Positions 19,239 through 27,368 of a stretch of DNA of 64,000 bases are shown piece after piece. The notes below the pieces were generated by a model. That model was not told the origin of the DNA and made no database searches. It saw only the letters and a program-made list of their open reading frames with translations. The position numbers were made by a program, and so were the translations under genes. Location of the stretch: positions 62,001-126,000 of the forward strand of contig NZ_JACHGO010000005.1 of assembly GCF_014202345.1 (NCBI RefSeq), read 5' to 3'. Source of the stretch: Desulfovibrio intestinalis. GTDB lineage: Bacteria; Desulfobacterota; Desulfovibrionia; Desulfovibrionales; Desulfovibrionaceae. How positions within the stretch are numbered: the stretch's first letter is position 1; each line of letters begins with the position of its first letter.

Positions 19239-20354
19239 CTATGAGACAGGTTGGCTAAAGGTAATAGCGCCTCCCTTGAGGTACGCTTCAAAACCGCCAG
19301 GCAGTTGAAAACGGCTATTACCGCGTCCTTGCATGAGTGCTTCATCCAAAGCCAGCAGGGTGCTTGCCCTGCCTTGGGAAGATGGCGCTGGTTGCGGCAA
19401 CGCTGAAGTTGCAGCATCAGCAGAAGGTAAACCGCCTGCACACAAATGTTGCACAGCTCGCATATAAAGACGTAGCCGGGCTGCCGGATGCAGAGCGCGC
19501 AATAGCGAACGGGGCAGGAGTATGGATTTACCAGTTGCAGGGCATTCCTTCTGTTCCTGTTTTATTTCCTGCCAGGGGTGAGCTAACAGCGCGTCATTAA
19601 GAAGTTTTTCCCAATAATCCCTGTCCATTCCGGCAAGTTGCCACATATGTCCCATGCTGCGGTCCAGCGCGGGATTTTCCGCCCGCAGCAGCGGTAAAAC
19701 CTGAAGCCGCAGCCTGTTCCGGCGATATTGCGTACTCTGGTTGCTTGCGTCTTCATGCCAGCTGAGTTCGCATTGCATCAGTAGCTGTTTCAGATCGTCT
19801 GGGCAGCAGGTCAATAGCGGGCGCAGAAGATGACGTTTATCATCTCTGGCGGGCATGCCCCCAAGAGAAGGCCAGCCAGCGCCACGAATCAAGCGTAACA
19901 GCACATCTTCGCTGAGATCTTCACGATGGTGCCCCAAGGCTATAAAGTGGGCATGCTGCGTGAGCCGTTCTTTTTCCAGCAAGGAGTAGCGAATGGAACG
20001 TCCTGCCTCTTCTTCACCCATATGATGTTTAGCCGCAAAGCCTTTTACATCTGCTTTGCGTACAGAGCACTGTATGCCCAAAGCATGGCAGACAGCTTGC
20101 GCGTGAGACGCATCATCTTCTGCTTCGGGCCTCAGGCCGTGGTTAATGCTGAGAGCTGAAAGGTGCAGATCCAACCGTGGAGCAAGCAGGGAAAGAATAA
20201 GGGCTAGAGCTGTAGAGTCAGCCCCCCCCGAGATCGCCACCACAAGATGTGAACCGCGCGTCAAGCCCAGCTGGCGCAGACAAAAGCGCTCAACTTCAAG
20301 ACAAAGAAGGGCAGAGGTTCTGGGAAGGTTTTGCAGACTTGGTATTTGTGTCAT
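19239..20354 (-). CDS. tilS: tRNA(Ile)-lysidine synthetase
   Basis: 371 residues from the ATG at 20354. It has the PP-loop S-G-G-A-D-S at 42-47 and N-H-G-L-R near 75. The middle domain has L-G-H-H-R-E-D and R-N-R-L-R. TilS puts lysidine on C34 of tRNA-Ile2(CAT) so that it reads AUA instead of AUG. The C-terminal domain is shorter than in E. coli (432 residues). The 32 residues upstream to 20450 lack similarity and were left out. The PP-loop is encoded through a run of eight G (C on the plus strand, 20222-20229). It may be the last gene of the hemA operon, with a 148-nt gap. Confidence 0.93.
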   Translation of the reverse strand: MTQIPSLQNLPRTSALLCLEVERFCLRQLGLTRGSHLVVAISGGADSTALALILSLLAPRLDLHLSALSINHGLRPEAEDDASHAQAVCHALGIQCSVRKADVKGFAAKHHMGEEEAGRSIRYSLLEKERLTQHAHFIALGHHREDLSEDVLLRLIRGAGWPSLGGMPARDDKRHLLRPLLTCCPDDLKQLLMQCELSWHEDASNQSTQYRRNRLRLQVLPLLRAENPALDRSMGHMWQLAGMDRDYWEKLLNDALLAHPWQEIKQEQKECPATGKSILLPRSLLRALHPAARLRLYMRAVQHLCAGGLPSADAATSALPQPAPSSQGRASTLLALDEALMQGRGNSRFQLPGGFEAYLKGGAITFSQPVS

Positions 20355-20502
20355 GCTGTGGCCCTGATTGTGTGCAGCGATGCGCCGTTCTGGCCGATGA
20401 GGGCAGAATACCGCCAATTCAATTCGGGCTGCTGATGAGGCTGACCACACGGTCTTGATAAGGGCCGCTTACGCGGGCATTTGAAAGTTGTCTGGGGCCG
20501 GA

Positions 20503-20838
20503 CTAGATGACAATGCCAAGGTCAGTCAGCATCTGTTCCAGCCAAGCGATCATGTGGGCACGTAACTCAGGGGTGGCATAATGCACGCAATCGCACCGCA
20601 TGCGGTTTTTGGCCCTGACCAGCAATTCCATTCGCAGGGAATCTTCTTCAATTTCGAGGCCGAACACGTGCGGACCGCAACTTTGCACATGCTCTTTCTG
20701 GATGGGAGACAGCATTTCCGCAGGTGCGGGCAGCCAATACAGGCCGTCCATTCCAGATTCAAGCCCCATATCCTTAAGCGCGGCCACTATTTTGGACATG
20801 TCCTCGGGGCTAAGATCATCAATGCCATACCAGCGCAT
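20503..20838 (-). CDS. conserved small protein downstream of hemA, function unknown
   Basis: 111 residues from the ATG at 20838, which shares a base with the hemA stop (TGATG) and has GGAGG 8 nt upstream; a longer open frame to 21132 is a hemA shadow. The protein is acidic and soluble, starting M-R-W-Y-G-I-D-D-L-S-P-E-D, with W-L-P-A-P-A-E-M-L near 35 and a Cys pair C-D-C near 82-84. I do not recognise a family. Coupling to hemA suggests a role in, or co-regulation with, tetrapyrrole synthesis (inference). Confidence 0.75.
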   Translation of the reverse strand: MRWYGIDDLSPEDMSKIVAALKDMGLESGMDGLYWLPAPAEMLSPIQKEHVQSCGPHVFGLEIEEDSLRMELLVRAKNRMRCDCVHYATPELRAHMIAWLEQMLTDLGIVI

Positions 20839-22130
20839 CAGCTTTCCTCCGAATAAATACAGCCTGTTTTGTCGAGGTTGAATATACGCCGCATGATACT
20901 GATACGCGGGCCGTTGCCTTCCTGCGACATGCCGCCGTGTTTTAGAAACATGATGGGGTCGTGGTTCAGCTTGCGTACCAAGGAGTTGGCCATAGCTTCC
21001 AGGGCCACGCGGGTATTTTCGTCCACCGGACCAAGCCGTTTGAGTGTCTTGGCCAGTTCTTCTTCTGCAATACTTTGGCTTTTTTTGATCAGATCCACGA
21101 TGGTGGGCTGCATGTCCAAACTGGCGAGCCACTTAGAAAAATATGTCACTTCCTCGTTAACGATTTCTGCGGCTTTAGCTGCTTCATCTCTGCGAGTGGC
21201 CAGATTTTCTTCAACAACTTCCCTGAGGTCATCAATGTCATAGAGATAGACGTTGTCCAAACCATTAACATCAGGGTCTATGTCGCGGGGCACTGCAATG
21301 TCGATAAAGAACATGGGCCTGTTTTTACGGGCTTTGAGCGCAGCGCGGATATCACGGGCACGAATAATGGGTTCCTGAGAGCCTGTGGAGGTGATGATGA
21401 TATCCACGTCCAGCAAATAATGCGGCATTTGCTCAAAGGGAATGGCGCGTCCATTAAACTGCTTGGCCAATTCTTGCCCCCGCACGAGGGTGCGGTTAGC
21501 CACAATGATTTCGTTAATGCCCGACTGAAGCAGGTGCATAGCCGCAAGTTCAGCCATTTCACCGGCTCCGACCAGCATAGCCTTGTGTTCGCGCATGTCG
21601 CCAAAAATGCGTTTGGCAAGCTCCACGGCGGCGTAACTGATGGAAACAGCACTGGACGCTACGGCAGTTTCAGTGCGCACCCTTTTGGCTACAGAGAAAG
21701 CCTTGTGCAGCAATCTGTTAAGGATGACTCCTGTAGCACGGCTTTTAACTGCGTTGCGATAGGCAGTTTTTAACTGCCCAAGGATTTGTGGTTCGCCCAG
21801 GACCATAGAATCCAGGCTTGAAGCCACTGAAAAAAGATGCCGTACCGCCTCAAGGTTTTTATGCACATAGACGTAAGGCTTGAGGTCTTCAATTGCTGTA
21901 CCCCTTGCCCGCGCCCAACTGCGCAACACCTGTTCAGCTACGTCGCCAGTTCCCGAGGCAAGAACCTCAACGCGATTACAGGTCGAGAGTATAACACTTT
22001 CGTTAACCGCGTCCGTACATGGAAACGCCCAATGTTCTTCATCGCAATGATTGGCCAGGGCGAAGCGTTCGCGTACGTCTACCCCGGCTGTGCGGTGATT
22101 CAGGCCAACAAGAAAAATATCACAGTCCAT
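20838..22130 (-). CDS. hemA: glutamyl-tRNA reductase
   Basis: 430 residues. It reduces Glu-tRNA to glutamate-1-semialdehyde with NADPH, the first committed step of the C5 tetrapyrrole pathway. The catalytic Cys is C51 in S-T-C-N-R-V-E, and the start V-G-L-N-H-R-T-A is family-typical. L-G-E-P-Q-I-L-G-Q-L-K is near 115, the NADPH Rossmann motif G-A-G-E-M-A-E-L-A near 190 and the helical dimerisation domain at the C-terminus. It lies in a minus-strand operon: Met8-like, HemX-like, hemA, 111-residue protein. Confidence 0.97.
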   Translation of the reverse strand: MDCDIFLVGLNHRTAGVDVRERFALANHCDEEHWAFPCTDAVNESVILSTCNRVEVLASGTGDVAEQVLRSWARARGTAIEDLKPYVYVHKNLEAVRHLFSVASSLDSMVLGEPQILGQLKTAYRNAVKSRATGVILNRLLHKAFSVAKRVRTETAVASSAVSISYAAVELAKRIFGDMREHKAMLVGAGEMAELAAMHLLQSGINEIIVANRTLVRGQELAKQFNGRAIPFEQMPHYLLDVDIIITSTGSQEPIIRARDIRAALKARKNRPMFFIDIAVPRDIDPDVNGLDNVYLYDIDDLREVVEENLATRRDEAAKAAEIVNEEVTYFSKWLASLDMQPTIVDLIKKSQSIAEEELAKTLKRLGPVDENTRVALEAMANSLVRKLNHDPIMFLKHGGMSQEGNGPRISIMRRIFNLDKTGCIYSEES

Positions 22131-22143
22131 AATTATGCCCGAG

Positions 22144-22971
22144 TCAGCGCCGGATGAATGCGTGGTGAGTTTCCATAAAGGTGTTCACCACAATGATTGA
22201 GAAAAGACAGAGTATAAATATGAAAACAGCCAATCGCGCGGGCTTTCGTCCACGCCAGCCCTTGGTGAGCCTGTTGTTGAACAACACAGAAAACATCAGC
22301 CAGATGACGATGCTGATAACTTCTTTGGGGTCACCTGTAACAGTGGCCCCAAAAACGGGTTTGGCCCATATAAGGCCAGACAGAATGCCTAGTGTATACA
22401 AGGGATAGGCAACTATCGTGGCAAAAGCATTGATTTTGTCAAGCATGGCAAGGGCAGGCATATCTTGCCAGAAACCTTTCATGTACTGCTTGCTCTTTAT
22501 GCGCGCCTCCAAAAAAATGAACAAGGCGCCCGCAGCAAAAGCCAATGCCATCAAGGCGAGGCTGAGAAAAAGCGTGCCAATATGCAAGGCGTAAAAAGAC
22601 GCTTTAAGATGGGGCGGCACCTGTACCACCGCCTGAAGGTAGGGAGCAGACATGGCAAAAAGCATAAGCCCCAGTGGGGACGCAAAAATAAGCGGGGCTT
22701 CCTGCCGAAACTTGGCCCAAGACGCAAGGCCGCACAAAACGACAAACCACGCCATAAGCTGCAGATAGGCCCCAAGGCTCAGACCGTTCGGCAGAGCTTT
22801 ATGAAAGCCTGTAGCAAGGCTGATGGTTTGAAAGACAAAGCCTGCGGCGGCAAGGCAGCAGCAAGTCCGCCGCCAGAACGGGCTGCGCGCCACCATGCCT
22901 GCAATACCAGACGCACTTGCCAGTCCGTAGAGCAGCAGCGTGACGCCAGTGGAAAATTCAGGGGAGATCAT
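22144..22971 (-). CDS. HemX/CcsA-like polytopic membrane protein
   Basis: 275 residues with about eight membrane segments. The C-terminal half resembles the cytochrome c assembly (CcsA/CcmC/HemX) family. Where CcsA and CcmC carry the tryptophan-rich haem-binding WWD motif, this protein reads I-W-A-K-P-V-F-G-A-T-V-T-G-D-P-K-E: the final D-P-K-E survives but the tryptophans after the first are lost. This fits a HemX-type protein, which in other bacteria sits beside hemA and affects HemA levels, better than a haem lyase. Its start overlaps the upstream gene by 14 nt. A cytochrome c role is possible but less likely. Confidence 0.8.
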   Translation of the reverse strand: MISPEFSTGVTLLLYGLASASGIAGMVARSPFWRRTCCCLAAAGFVFQTISLATGFHKALPNGLSLGAYLQLMAWFVVLCGLASWAKFRQEAPLIFASPLGLMLFAMSAPYLQAVVQVPPHLKASFYALHIGTLFLSLALMALAFAAGALFIFLEARIKSKQYMKGFWQDMPALAMLDKINAFATIVAYPLYTLGILSGLIWAKPVFGATVTGDPKEVISIVIWLMFSVLFNNRLTKGWRGRKPARLAVFIFILCLFSIIVVNTFMETHHAFIRR

Positions 22972-23662
22972 AAAGTAACTCCGCTATATGAGCGTGCAGT
23001 TCCGACGGCAGTTCCGCCAGCAACCACTGGCGGCAGTTTTCTAAATCTCCGTCCTCCAGCCATTGCTGCAGGGGCGAAGCTGTAAGCTTTCGGAACAACT
23101 TTGTATTGTGCACTGTCTCGGCATTCAAGGCAAGAACCATTGGGCGCAGTCTGCCCATAAGGGCGGCCATTCGGGCGCGTGGTACCAGCCATTGGGTCAA
23201 TTCATCCTTCCAGCGCCGGGCAAGAGCAGGGCTAGCGCCTCCAGTGGACAGGGCAGCGGCCAAAGGAGCGCAGCGCGCCACTGCTGGCACATGGAAGCTT
23301 CCATCGTCAGGGGCACTGGCGCAGTTGCACAGCACGCCCTGGCTGCGGCACAAGGCCGCTACACGCTGGTTTTCCGCGACGCTTCCTGTGGCAGCGAACA
23401 CAAGAGCTTTGCCGTCTATGTCGTCTGCCGTGCAAATGCGGTATTCAAGACGCACTCGTCCATCATCCAGCATGTTGAGCAAGGTCGGGTCCTGCTGCGT
23501 CGACGCATGCGGATCAAGCACCAGCACCGAAGCGGGATCACAGGCCAGAAGCCCGGCCAACTTGCGCTGCCCCACCTGACCCAGCCCCACCAGCAGACAA
23601 TGCAGCCCGGTGAGAGAAAGAAAGAGCGGGTACAGGGTAGTTTTAGGCGCGAAAGTTTCCAT
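22958..23662 (-). CDS. precorrin-2 dehydrogenase / sirohydrochlorin ferrochelatase-like (Met8/CysG-N)
   Basis: 234 residues, starting with the Rossmann motif C-L-L-V-G-L-G-Q-V-G-Q-R-K-L (about 22-35), followed by N-C-A-S-A-P-D-D-G-S-F-H-V-P and S-T-G-G-A-S-P-A-L-A, the Met8p/CysG N-terminal pattern. The family oxidises precorrin-2 with NAD and may insert iron to make sirohaem. In sulfate reducers sirohaem serves sulfite reductase and is also the precursor of haem by the Ahb route (established for Desulfovibrio). Whether it chelates iron or only dehydrogenates cannot be told. First gene of the hem operon; the divergent spacer 23663-23868 must hold its promoter. Confidence 0.88.
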   Translation of the reverse strand: METFAPKTTLYPLFLSLTGLHCLLVGLGQVGQRKLAGLLACDPASVLVLDPHASTQQDPTLLNMLDDGRVRLEYRICTADDIDGKALVFAATGSVAENQRVAALCRSQGVLCNCASAPDDGSFHVPAVARCAPLAAALSTGGASPALARRWKDELTQWLVPRARMAALMGRLRPMVLALNAETVHNTKLFRKLTASPLQQWLEDGDLENCRQWLLAELPSELHAHIAELLYDLP

Positions 23663-23868
23663 GTGGGAGTCCGGTATACATCATGATGCGGCTATATGAG
23701 ATGAGGTATTGTACAGAAGGCAGAAGGTTTTGCAAAGTCCCTTGCTCTTGCTTCCGCAAGTCTATTGCCGTACCTTCCAGTATCGATTGATATTGGCGAC
23801 GGGCGCGGCGATGCCGTAGTTGCTGTCAATGACAAGCGAAATGCCTACGGTAAAAACAGGGAAGGGAC

Positions 23869-25149
23869 ATGGCGGCTTTTTTGGTCATTCAGGCAGCCCG
23901 TTTTGGAGATGTGGTGCAAACCGGGCGGTTATTGCGCGGTCTTGCGCAACAGGGGCAGGTACATCTGGCTGTTGACGCGGGGCTGGCACGCCTTGCCCGC
24001 TTGATCTACCCTTTTGCCACTGTGCACAGCCTTGCTTTACACAACTGTCATGAACATGATGTTCTGGAAAAAAATATACGGGTATTGGCCGACTGGCGAA
24101 ACAGTGATTTTACTGCCGTCTATAACTGCAATTTTTCTGGTTTGACAGCGGCCTTGTGCCGCATGTTTGAACCAGAGATTGTAGTTGGCTACAGGCCTGT
24201 TACAAATGGCATATGGCGCTCACCCTGGGCCAGAATGGCCATGCAGCTGACCCGTCAGCGCGTACTTTCATCCCTTAATCTTGTGGATTTTTGGGCTCAT
24301 TTTGCTTCCGGCTCTTTGCCGCCAGCTGCAGTAAATCCTGTGGCTGCACCAGGTGGAGAGGGAATTGGCGTGGTTCTGGCCGGGCGTGAATCGCGGCGTT
24401 CCTTGCCGGTACCTGTGCTGGCCGAGGTTGTACGCACAGCTTTTGCAGCTATGGGGGGACCGCGTGTACGTCTGCTCGGCTCCAATGCAGAAAAGAACGT
24501 GGCCCATCGGCTTCAGCGGCTTCTGCCTGCAAAAATGCTGGACCGTGTGGAAGACCTGAGTGGCAAGACCGATTGGCCAGGACTTGTTGACGCCGTCAAA
24601 GGGCTGGATGCCCTGATTACTCCTGATACGGGAACAATGCATCTTGCTGCGCATCTTGGCGTGCCCGTACTGGCTTTTTTTCTCTCCTCAGCTTTTGCGC
24701 ATGAAACTGGCCCTTATGGGGAGGGGCATCTGATCTGGCAGGCTGAACGCCATTGCGTCCCTTGCCTGGAATCTGCTCCATGCCCCTATAACACGGCCTG
24801 TCTTGAGCCTTTTCGCAGTCAGGAGTTGCTGCGTTCCCTCACTCTTGCTCTCACAGAGGGAACGAAGCGGGTGAAGCTGCCTGATGGTTTGCAACTGTGG
24901 CGAAGTCATATTGATTCGCTGGGAGCAGTGTTGCGTCTTGAGGCCGGAACTGACATGCATGCGGCCAAGCGCACTCAGGTGCGAGAATTTTTGGCCTCTT
25001 ATTGTAACGTGTCCTCATTGGAACAGATGGACGATATTTTCAGTAAAATGAAATTTACCGATGACGACGGCTTAGGCAATACCTGGCTTTTTGACGAATG
25101 GTTGTGCCGCGACGTGGACTGGATGCTGCCGCCTGACAGATATTGTTGA
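23869..25149 (+). CDS. glycosyltransferase family 9 (heptosyltransferase-like)
   Basis: 426 residues. The first two thirds match GT9 heptosyltransferases: N-terminal V-I-Q-A-A-R-F-G-D-V-V-Q-T near residue 5, and the sugar-nucleotide site T-P-D-T-G-T-M-H-L-A-A-H-L-G-V-P near 247. A C-terminal extension of about 70-100 residues contains a cysteine-bearing C-V-P-C-L...C-P-Y-N-T-A-C segment common in GT9 proteins of this group. Probably cytoplasmic, acting on lipopolysaccharide core or another surface glycan; acceptor and sugar are unknown. GGGAAGGG precedes the ATG. The second glycosyltransferase follows after 16 nt. Confidence 0.85.
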   Translation: MAAFLVIQAARFGDVVQTGRLLRGLAQQGQVHLAVDAGLARLARLIYPFATVHSLALHNCHEHDVLEKNIRVLADWRNSDFTAVYNCNFSGLTAALCRMFEPEIVVGYRPVTNGIWRSPWARMAMQLTRQRVLSSLNLVDFWAHFASGSLPPAAVNPVAAPGGEGIGVVLAGRESRRSLPVPVLAEVVRTAFAAMGGPRVRLLGSNAEKNVAHRLQRLLPAKMLDRVEDLSGKTDWPGLVDAVKGLDALITPDTGTMHLAAHLGVPVLAFFLSSAFAHETGPYGEGHLIWQAERHCVPCLESAPCPYNTACLEPFRSQELLRSLTLALTEGTKRVKLPDGLQLWRSHIDSLGAVLRLEAGTDMHAAKRTQVREFLASYCNVSSLEQMDDIFSKMKFTDDDGLGNTWLFDEWLCRDVDWMLPPDRYC

Positions 25150-25165
25150 TGTGGAGAATATGCTG

Positions 25166-26500
25166 ATGCTTTCTGCCTCTTTGAGAATTCTCGTTGTTTT
25201 ACCGATGTATGGCGGTTCTTTGCCCATAGGAAGATACTGCGCTCGTGCCTTGGAAGAAATGGGGCACAGTGTGCGCACCTTTGAGGCTCCGCTCATGTTT
25301 CCGGCTTTTACGGGATTGCAGGGGCTTGGTTTACCCCCAGCGCAAACAGCGCAACTGGAAAATTCCTTTCTGCAAGTTGTGTCTCAGGCTGTATGGGCGC
25401 AAGTGCAGGCGCAGGAGCCGCATCTGGTGCTGGCTTTGGCGCAGGCTCCGATGGGCCGCAGCCTTCTTCAGCGGTTAAAGCGGGCCGGGGTGCGCACAGC
25501 CATGTGGTTTGTGGAAGACCACACGGTATTTCAATACTGGCGGGCTTACGCGCCTCTGTATGACGTTTTTGCCATTATTCAAAAGCAGCCTTTTATGAGC
25601 CAGTTGGCAGAAATTGGGCAAAACAATTTTCTCTACCTGCCGATGGCAGCCCATCCAGATTTTCATAAACCCACTGATCTCAGTTCCGAAGAACGGCGGG
25701 AATATGGGGCAGATATTGGATTTCTTGGGGCCGGGTATCCTAACCGCAGACTGGCTTTTCGTCCCTTGCTAGGCCGTAATTTCAAAATCTGGGGTTCGGA
25801 TTGGGAGGGCGAAAACTTGCTGGCTGCCCACGTACAACGAGGTGGCGCTCGCATCGATGCAGCAGAGAGCGTAAAAATTTATAATGCCACCAAGGTGAAC
25901 CTCAACCTGCATTCCAGTCTGCATACGACGGATTTGGTGAGCCGCGGTGATTTTGTTAATCCCCGTACATTTGAGCTGGCTGCAATGAACGCTTTTCAAC
26001 TTCTGGACGAGCGCAGTCTCTTGCCCGAGCTGTTTGCCCCGGGTGAATTGGCTACTTTTGGCACGATTGAAGAATTTTATGCCAAGATTGACTATTTTCT
26101 TGCGCACCCGGAAGAAAGAATCTCCTATGCCGCGCGGGCACAGGAGCGGGTATTGCGCGACCATACCTATACGCGCCGCATGCAAACCCTGCTTGAGTTT
26201 ATCGCCGAGCGTATGGGCCCCTGGCCTGAAGCTGGAGTGGGGGGGCAGGCGCACGATGAAAATGGAAGGGGTGCTATTGCAGCGGCTTCTTTGGCGCAAT
26301 CCTTACCGCCTGATCTGACGCCGGAACTGGCGGCAGACCTGGCCGCCACCATGTCGCGTACGGTTGAGCGCTTGGGCCTTGGCCCGAATGCAGATTTTGA
26401 TTCTGTGGTTACGGCCCTCAGGGCCAGGTCAGGAGTTCTTGACGAAATGGAGACCTGCCTGCTCTTTTTGGATGAATGGCGCAAGCAGTACACCAAGTAG
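25166..26500 (+). CDS. CgeB-like glycosyltransferase
   Basis: 444 residues from the ATG at 25166, where GGAG has 9-nt spacing; an ATG at 25160 is also possible. The N-terminal half (I-L-V-V-L-P-M-Y-G-G-S near residue 7, A-M-W-F-V-E-D-H-T-V-F near 113) and the C-terminal Glyco_trans_1_2-type domain (N-P-R-T-F-E-L-A-A-M-N-A-F-Q near 271, then G-T-I-E-E-F and a helix with R-V-L-R-D-H-T-Y) are typical of the CgeB family. The last 70 residues are Ala/Glu-rich. It is probably in one operon with the GT9 enzyme for a surface glycan; the donor sugar cannot be told. Confidence 0.8.
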   Translation: MLSASLRILVVLPMYGGSLPIGRYCARALEEMGHSVRTFEAPLMFPAFTGLQGLGLPPAQTAQLENSFLQVVSQAVWAQVQAQEPHLVLALAQAPMGRSLLQRLKRAGVRTAMWFVEDHTVFQYWRAYAPLYDVFAIIQKQPFMSQLAEIGQNNFLYLPMAAHPDFHKPTDLSSEERREYGADIGFLGAGYPNRRLAFRPLLGRNFKIWGSDWEGENLLAAHVQRGGARIDAAESVKIYNATKVNLNLHSSLHTTDLVSRGDFVNPRTFELAAMNAFQLLDERSLLPELFAPGELATFGTIEEFYAKIDYFLAHPEERISYAARAQERVLRDHTYTRRMQTLLEFIAERMGPWPEAGVGGQAHDENGRGAIAAASLAQSLPPDLTPELAADLAATMSRTVERLGLGPNADFDSVVTALRARSGVLDEMETCLLFLDEWRKQYTK

Positions 26501-26509
26501 TGTTCAAAT

Positions 26510-26540
26510 AAAAAGCCCGCATACAGCGGGCTTTTTATTG
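26510..26540 (+). terminator. terminator after the glycosyltransferase pair
   Basis: An 11-bp perfect stem (26510-26520 with 26526-26536) ending in five T. The left-end hairpin of the IS element begins 14 nt further on. Confidence 0.9.
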
Positions 26541-26607
26541 TATGTAGAAAACCCCCCGCTAGGCGGGGGGTTCCGTAAAGCTTAAAGCTATAAGTATGTC
26601 AGCAAAA

Positions 26608-26671
26608 CTCCTTTTGATTTGTTACAACAGCTTGCGGTCTGGCAACTGCAAGCGAGACAAATCAAAAGGAG
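26608..26671 (+). promoter_or_regulatory. RBS-sequestering hairpin in the transposase leader
   Basis: A perfect 15-bp stem pairs 26608-26622 with 26657-26671, capped by a second 6-bp stem (26630-26635 with 26648-26653). The right arm contains the AAAGGAGG ribosome site, so the start of tnpA at 26678 would be masked in the mRNA. IS200 elements are known to repress TnpA translation in this way. Confidence 0.8.
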
Positions 26672-26677
26672 GTCACA

Positions 26678-27136
26678 ATGGGTGACGCCAAAAGTTTAGC
26701 TCACACAAAGTGGAACTGTAAATATCACATAGTGTTTGCCCCCAAATACCGTAGGCAAGTATTTTATGGTGAGAAAAGGCGAGCGGTAGGGGATATTTTG
26801 CGGAAACTATGTGAGTGGAAAGACGTAAAAATACTAGAGGCAGAATGCTGCCCAGATCATATCCACATGCTGCTTGAGATACCCCCGAAAATAAGTGTAT
26901 CGAGTTTTATGGGGTATTTAAAAGGTAAAAGTAGCTTGATGCTCTATGAACAATTCGGTGATCTCAAATTCAAATACCGCAGCCGTGAGTTTTGGTGCCG
27001 CGGGTTTTATGTGGATACCGTAGGCAAGAATACTTCAAAAATTCATGACTATATAAAGAAGCAACTGGATAGAGACAAACTCGGCGATCAGTTGAGCCTT
27101 CCGTACCCAGGTAGCCCGTTTACGGGCCTCAAGTAA
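26678..27136 (+). CDS. tnpA: IS200 family Y1 (HUH) transposase
   Basis: 152 residues, full length for TnpA of IS200/IS605. The HUH motif is H-I-H-M-L near 66-70 and the catalytic tyrosine is expected in K-I-H-D-Y-I-K-K near 125-132. The start K-W-N-C-K-Y-H-I-V-F-A-P-K-Y-R-R is very typical. It cuts and rejoins single-stranded DNA at the end hairpins during replication. The frame is intact, so the element is probably still mobile. Confidence 0.95.
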   Translation: MGDAKSLAHTKWNCKYHIVFAPKYRRQVFYGEKRRAVGDILRKLCEWKDVKILEAECCPDHIHMLLEIPPKISVSSFMGYLKGKSSLMLYEQFGDLKFKYRSREFWCRGFYVDTVGKNTSKIHDYIKKQLDRDKLGDQLSLPYPGSPFTGLK

Positions 27137-27269
27137 CAAAAATGCAAATGTCAGATCGCGCATGCGCCTGCTAGGGCGCAGCTGGTAAGAGAGCCTTACA
27201 GGCGCATATGAAAAACCCCCGGCTATGCCGGGGGATATTTATTTTGCAAAAATAAGGCGTGGATTTTCA

Positions 27270-27347
27270 ATTTTGAAGTTTGCGCATGAAAAGCTGTCAC
27301 ATTGCTCCATTTTGAAGTTTGCGCATGAAAAGCTGTCACATTGCTCC
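27270..27347. repeat. two exact tandem copies of a 39-bp unit
   Basis: 27270-27308 is repeated exactly at 27309-27347, starting about 35 nt beyond the right hairpin of the IS element. The frame through it (27225-27515) has no ribosome site and no protein-like sequence, and it overlaps the end of the membrane-protein gene on the other strand, so the repeat is treated as non-coding. Confidence 0.9.
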
Positions 27348-27368
27348 ATTAACGAGCAGTGCCGTCAG

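Larger units (their letters stand above)
26545..27240 (+). mobile_element. IS200-type insertion sequence
   Basis: A complete IS200-like element of about 0.7 kb: a subterminal left-end hairpin (26552-26570, CCCCCCGC-TAG-GCGGGGGG), a long leader with an RBS-masking stem, one Y1 transposase gene (26678-27136) and a right-end hairpin (27216-27234, CCCCCGGC-TAT-GCCGGGGG). The absence of terminal inverted repeats and of a target duplication fits the family's single-strand peel-and-paste transposition. No tnpB is present. Exact ends cannot be fixed without an empty site. It sits after a terminator, just downstream of the 3' end of the converging membrane-protein gene, so it disrupts nothing. Confidence 0.88.

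Noticed and set aside
23765-24004. 79-codon frame before the GT9 gene
   Set aside because: It runs out of frame into the glycosyltransferase start, and that gene has the better ribosome site and family match.
27270-27347. CRISPR array
   Set aside because: Two direct copies without spacers and no cas genes; a simple tandem duplication.
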